Of a DNA stretch of 64,000 nt, positions 61,527 through 64,000 are shown one piece after another. The notes under the pieces were generated by a model. It was not told the DNA's origin and searched no databases. It was given only the letters and a program-made list of their open reading frames with translations. A program made the translations under genes and the position numbers. Source of the stretch: PCC-6802 sp943367755 (GTDB lineage Bacteria > Cyanobacteriota > Cyanobacteriia > Pseudanabaenales > Pseudanabaenaceae); the NCBI GenBank assembly GCA_943367755.1, contig CALRKB020000021.1, positions 1-64,000 of the forward strand, read 5' to 3'. How positions within the stretch are numbered: position 1 is the first letter of the stretch; each line of letters starts with the position of its first letter.

Positions 61527-62951
61527 ATGTCTACAGAACTCACCAATCTTTCCGCGATCGCCCTCATCGATCGCTATCGCAACCGTACCCTCTCTCCTGT
61601 CGAAGTCACAACAGCAGCACTGGAACGCATCGATCGCTACGAACCTCAGGTGAATGCATTTGCCCTGGTAGATCGAGAAAAAGCCCTGGCAGATGCGCGC
61701 GCGTCGGAGGCGCGCTGGCAGAAAGGAGAACCGTTAGGGGCAGTGGATGGCATTCCCACCACCGTAAAGGATTTGCTATTGACCAAAGGATGGCCGACCC
61801 TGCGTGGTAGCAAAGCAATTTTTCCCGATCGCCCCTGGGAAGAAGATGCGCCGGCGGTTGCACACCTGCGATCGCGGGGAGCCGTATTTCTCGGCAAGAC
61901 GACGACATCGGAATTTGGTTGGAAAGGTGTAACGGAATCCCCTCTAACGGGCATTACGCGCAATCCCTGGAATCTCGATCTCACGCCTGGAGGCAGTAGT
62001 GGCGGTGCGGCAGTGGCAGCAGCACTGGGATTGGGTACGCTCCACGTCAGTACCGATGGCGGTGGTTCTACGAGACTCCCCGCTGCCTTTACCGGTGTAT
62101 TTGGCTTTAAGCCAACGTTTGGACGCGTAGCGGGATATCCCTCGGCACATACGACAACGCTCTTCCACATTGGGGCAACAACGCGCACAGTGGAGGATGC
62201 AGCCCTCCTATTAAACGCGATCGCCCATCCCGATACCCGCGATTGGCATGCTTTGCCCGTCGATGCGACGGATTACCTGCAAAATTTGGCGCAAGGGGTG
62301 GCGGGCCTGCGCATTGCCTACAGTCCTGATTTTGGCTATGCCGCTGTAGATCCGGAAGTTGCCGCTCTGGTTGCGTCAGCAGTCAAGGTCTTTACCGACC
62401 TGGGTGCGATCGTAGAAGAGGTCGATCCTATCTTTGAGAATCCCTATCCTATCTTTCGCATTTTTTGGATTACGTCAGCGGCCAAGTTGCTGCGTTCCTT
62501 CGCGGCGGCACAGCGGGAATTGGTGGAAGTCGGGTTGCAGGCATCGGCAGAAGCAGGCGAACATATCAGCTTGGAAGAATATCAAAATGCGATCGACGCA
62601 CGCGAGTCGTTGGGACGGCACTTGAGTCTGTTCCACCAGAAGTACGATCTGCTGCTCTCACCCACCGTACCGATCGCTGCATTTCCCGTGAGACAAGGTT
62701 CACCGCAGTCAGATCTATATCCGCAAGGATTGAACTGGACGCCATTTACCTATCCCTTTAACCTCACCCAACAACCTGCCGCTTCGGTCCCCGTCGGCTT
62801 TACCCAAGCGGGTTTGCCCGTGGGGCTGCAAATCGTTGGTGCGAAGTATCGCGATGCCCTGGTATTGAGAGCGGCACGAGCCTACGAAACCGTGCATCCT
62901 TTTGCAAGGCCAGAAGGTATCGCGATCGAACATAAGGGAGTAGCAGTTTAA
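61527..62951 (+). CDS. Amidase (amidase signature family)
   Basis: A 474-residue amidase. The triad is Lys81 (TTVKDLL), cis-Ser157 (GGSSGG at 155-160) and nucleophile Ser181 (STDGGGSTRLPA). The family is broad (GatA, indoleacetamide, 6-aminohexanoate-dimer hydrolases). PVGFTQAGLPVGLQIVG is the conserved C-terminal block. It is the last gene of the row that starts at 58631. The substrate is not evident. Confidence 0.93.
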   Translation: MSTELTNLSAIALIDRYRNRTLSPVEVTTAALERIDRYEPQVNAFALVDREKALADARASEARWQKGEPLGAVDGIPTTVKDLLLTKGWPTLRGSKAIFPDRPWEEDAPAVAHLRSRGAVFLGKTTTSEFGWKGVTESPLTGITRNPWNLDLTPGGSSGGAAVAAALGLGTLHVSTDGGGSTRLPAAFTGVFGFKPTFGRVAGYPSAHTTTLFHIGATTRTVEDAALLLNAIAHPDTRDWHALPVDATDYLQNLAQGVAGLRIAYSPDFGYAAVDPEVAALVASAVKVFTDLGAIVEEVDPIFENPYPIFRIFWITSAAKLLRSFAAAQRELVEVGLQASAEAGEHISLEEYQNAIDARESLGRHLSLFHQKYDLLLSPTVPIAAFPVRQGSPQSDLYPQGLNWTPFTYPFNLTQQPAASVPVGFTQAGLPVGLQIVGAKYRDALVLRAARAYETVHPFARPEGIAIEHKGVAV

Positions 62952-62961
62952 TAGAATAATC

Positions 62962-62989
62962 GTAGGGACGAACGGTCGGTCGTCCCTAC
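62962..62989. terminator. Palindromic hairpin between convergent genes
   Basis: GTAGGGACGA (62962-62971) pairs with TCGTCCCTAC (62980-62989). It lies ten bases after the amidase stop and 45 bases before the GNAT stop, where a bidirectional terminator is expected. The GGGACGAACGGTC core resembles the centres of the MITE-like elements at 9115 and 57494, so it may derive from the same repeat family. Confidence 0.55.
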
Positions 62990-63033
62990 AGAGGAAGATT
63001 TCTGAGCATGGTAGGTTATTTGTTTGCAGATCC

Positions 63034-63501
63034 CTAAGGCTTCCAACGATATTCCACATTCGGTTGACCGTTAAAAGCATTCACGGAAAGCCGTCCTGCA
63101 ACAAAGCCGTTGCGTTCGTAAAATGCCCGCGCCTGTTCATTTTCTCGCAACGTGTAAAGGGTCAGCCCATCGGGGCACAGAAGTTTGGCACGCTCCAGCA
63201 ATGCCTTGCCAATGCCGCGATTGTGATAGCGGCGATCGACAAACAATTGATCCAGATAACCCTCTGCGGTGATCGCCGCCATAAACCCCACTACGAGATC
63301 GTCCCATTCCGCTACCCAAATACTGGCACGCGCCGCCAATTCTTGATGAAAGCGGTTCTTCCATGCGGCGTAAGGATGTGGGTGCTGTAGATGGGGAAAG
63401 GTTTCATGCCAGGTATCGTACCAAAGCCGCACGATCGCTTCTAAATCAGCGGGTTGATAAGGACGAATTATGGTTTGAAGGCTAGATGACTGAATAACCA
63501 A
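63034..63501 (-). CDS. GNAT-family N-acetyltransferase
   Basis: A 155-residue acetyltransferase. IIRPYQPADLEAIVRLWYDT opens the fold; the acetyl-CoA motif is LFVDRRYHNRGIGKALLERA, and NEQARAFYERNGFVAGR is the typical C-terminal block. The start is a TTG with GGGAG eight bases upstream. It is convergent with the amidase and divergent from the partial SDR at the right edge. The substrate is unknown. Confidence 0.9.
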   Translation of the reverse strand: MVIQSSSLQTIIRPYQPADLEAIVRLWYDTWHETFPHLQHPHPYAAWKNRFHQELAARASIWVAEWDDLVVGFMAAITAEGYLDQLFVDRRYHNRGIGKALLERAKLLCPDGLTLYTLRENEQARAFYERNGFVAGRLSVNAFNGQPNVEYRWKP

Positions 63502-63565
63502 CGATCTTGCTCCCCCAATTTAACTGTGCTATCTTCGCTATACGGATAAATTACTATATTCCGAC

Positions 63566-63581
63566 CAATTTATCGTAGATT
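63566..63581 (+). promoter_or_regulatory. Recurring TTTATCGTA motif (copy 7)
   Basis: The plus strand reads CAATTTATCGTAGATT. It lies in the 193-bp divergent gap between GNAT and the SDR gene, 114 bp before the SDR ATG. Confidence 0.5.
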
Positions 63582-63694
63582 GATAAAGATTTTCAAGCAT
63601 TTAAGTACCAAACACTAAACTTCCAAGCGCAATCAACCTGCTTGGCGATCGCGCTTTATCTAACTAACCCCAACCATTTACTTAACCCACGACT

Positions 63695-64000
63695 ATGGCC
63701 ATTGAATTAGGACTGACAGGCAAAAATGCAATTGTTACGGGCGGCAGTGCCGGGATTGGATTGGCGACTGCGAAAGCTCTTTATAGCGAAGGTGTCAGCG
63801 TTGCGATCGTCGCCCGCGATTCAGCCCGATTGGAAAAAGCAGCGAACGCGATCCGCGAACTACCCAATCTAGGAAATAAAGTGCTTGCGATTAGTGCCGA
63901 TCTAACGCAAAAGGAGGACATCGAGAAAGTAGTTGCCAAAACGATAGAAGCATTCGGACAGATTGACATTCTGATCAATAATGCCGGATCGGCTCGTGCT
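63695..64000 (+). CDS. SDR family oxidoreductase, cut by the window edge
   Basis: The first 102 codons of a classical short-chain dehydrogenase, starting with ATG at 63695 (MAIELGLTGKNAIVTGGSAG). The cofactor motif TGGSAGIGLATAKAL and the NNAGSARA block are present; the Ser-Tyr-Lys site lies beyond the edge. Its promoter region carries a copy of the TTTATCGTA motif, so it probably belongs to the same regulon as the island genes. Confidence 0.92.
   Translation, partial: MAIELGLTGKNAIVTGGSAGIGLATAKALYSEGVSVAIVARDSARLEKAANAIRELPNLGNKVLAISADLTQKEDIEKVVAKTIEAFGQIDILINNAGSARA

Overview
The window looks like a chromosomal segment of a cyanobacterium. The HIP1 palindrome GCGATCGC and its GCGATCGC-like variants occur throughout, a porin has the SLH plus OprB layout typical of cyanobacterial outer membranes, and Uma2-type nucleases and Tat lipoproteins are present. 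I cannot name the species. No rRNA, tRNA or CRISPR array was seen.

Most of the 64 kb reads as an island for scavenging organic sulfur (sulfonates, sulfate esters, possibly sulfones). Recognisable parts are two AsfA/AsfB-like flavoprotein plus 2x[4Fe-4S] ferredoxin pairs, an aryl-sulfate sulfotransferase, three TauD-type Fe/2-oxoglutarate dioxygenases, two DszA/NtaA-type FMN monooxygenases, an SsuCB-like ABC importer with a flavin reductase, two sulfonate-type binding lipoproteins, an exported Cys-type sulfatase with its own exported formylglycine-generating enzyme, a ChrA (chromate/sulfate) transporter and a ComB-like phosphosulfolactate phosphatase. Carbon-skeleton enzymes surround them: amidohydrolases, glutathione S-transferases, aldo/keto reductases, dienelactone hydrolases, SDRs and an amidase.

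Layout. 0-4.1 kb (minus strand): transposase start at the left edge, a truncated VOC gene, an MFS exporter, a MarR regulator and a DrrAB-like exporter. 4.6-18.4 kb (plus): asfB-asfA-sulfotransferase-AKR-GST, an amidohydrolase remnant, binding protein-TauD-methyltransferase-binding protein-DLH-monooxygenase-MFS. 18.5-25.1 kb (minus): dehydrogenase, BASS transporter, TauE remnant, sulfatase, FGE, TauD. 25.4-37.9 kb (plus): ssuC-ssuB-flavin reductase, porin, vanadium haloperoxidase homologue, GST-like protein, methyltransferase, asfA-asfB, Rieske protein. 37.9-40.5 kb (minus): chrA, truncated cupin, TauD. 41-49 kb (plus): monooxygenase, amidohydrolase, GDSL remnant, AKR, ABC exporter, MBL-like protein, Uma2. 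49-64 kb: amidohydrolase, AT-rich spacer with a TauD remnant, MenH-like hydrolase, SDR-HAD-ComB-DODA operon, methyltransferase, CmcJ-like oxygenase, GST, DLH-SDR-MFS-amidase, GNAT and a partial SDR.

Two sequence motifs tie the island together. A TTTATCGTA-centred motif recurs in intergenic regions across the whole window, and a MarR-like palindrome (TTAGATAATCTAA type) occurs three times before the operon that encodes the MarR regulator and again before distant genes. At two loci the two motifs keep the same 74-bp geometry. Several families are present both as intact paralogues and as internally deleted or truncated remnants, suggesting growth by duplication followed by loss.
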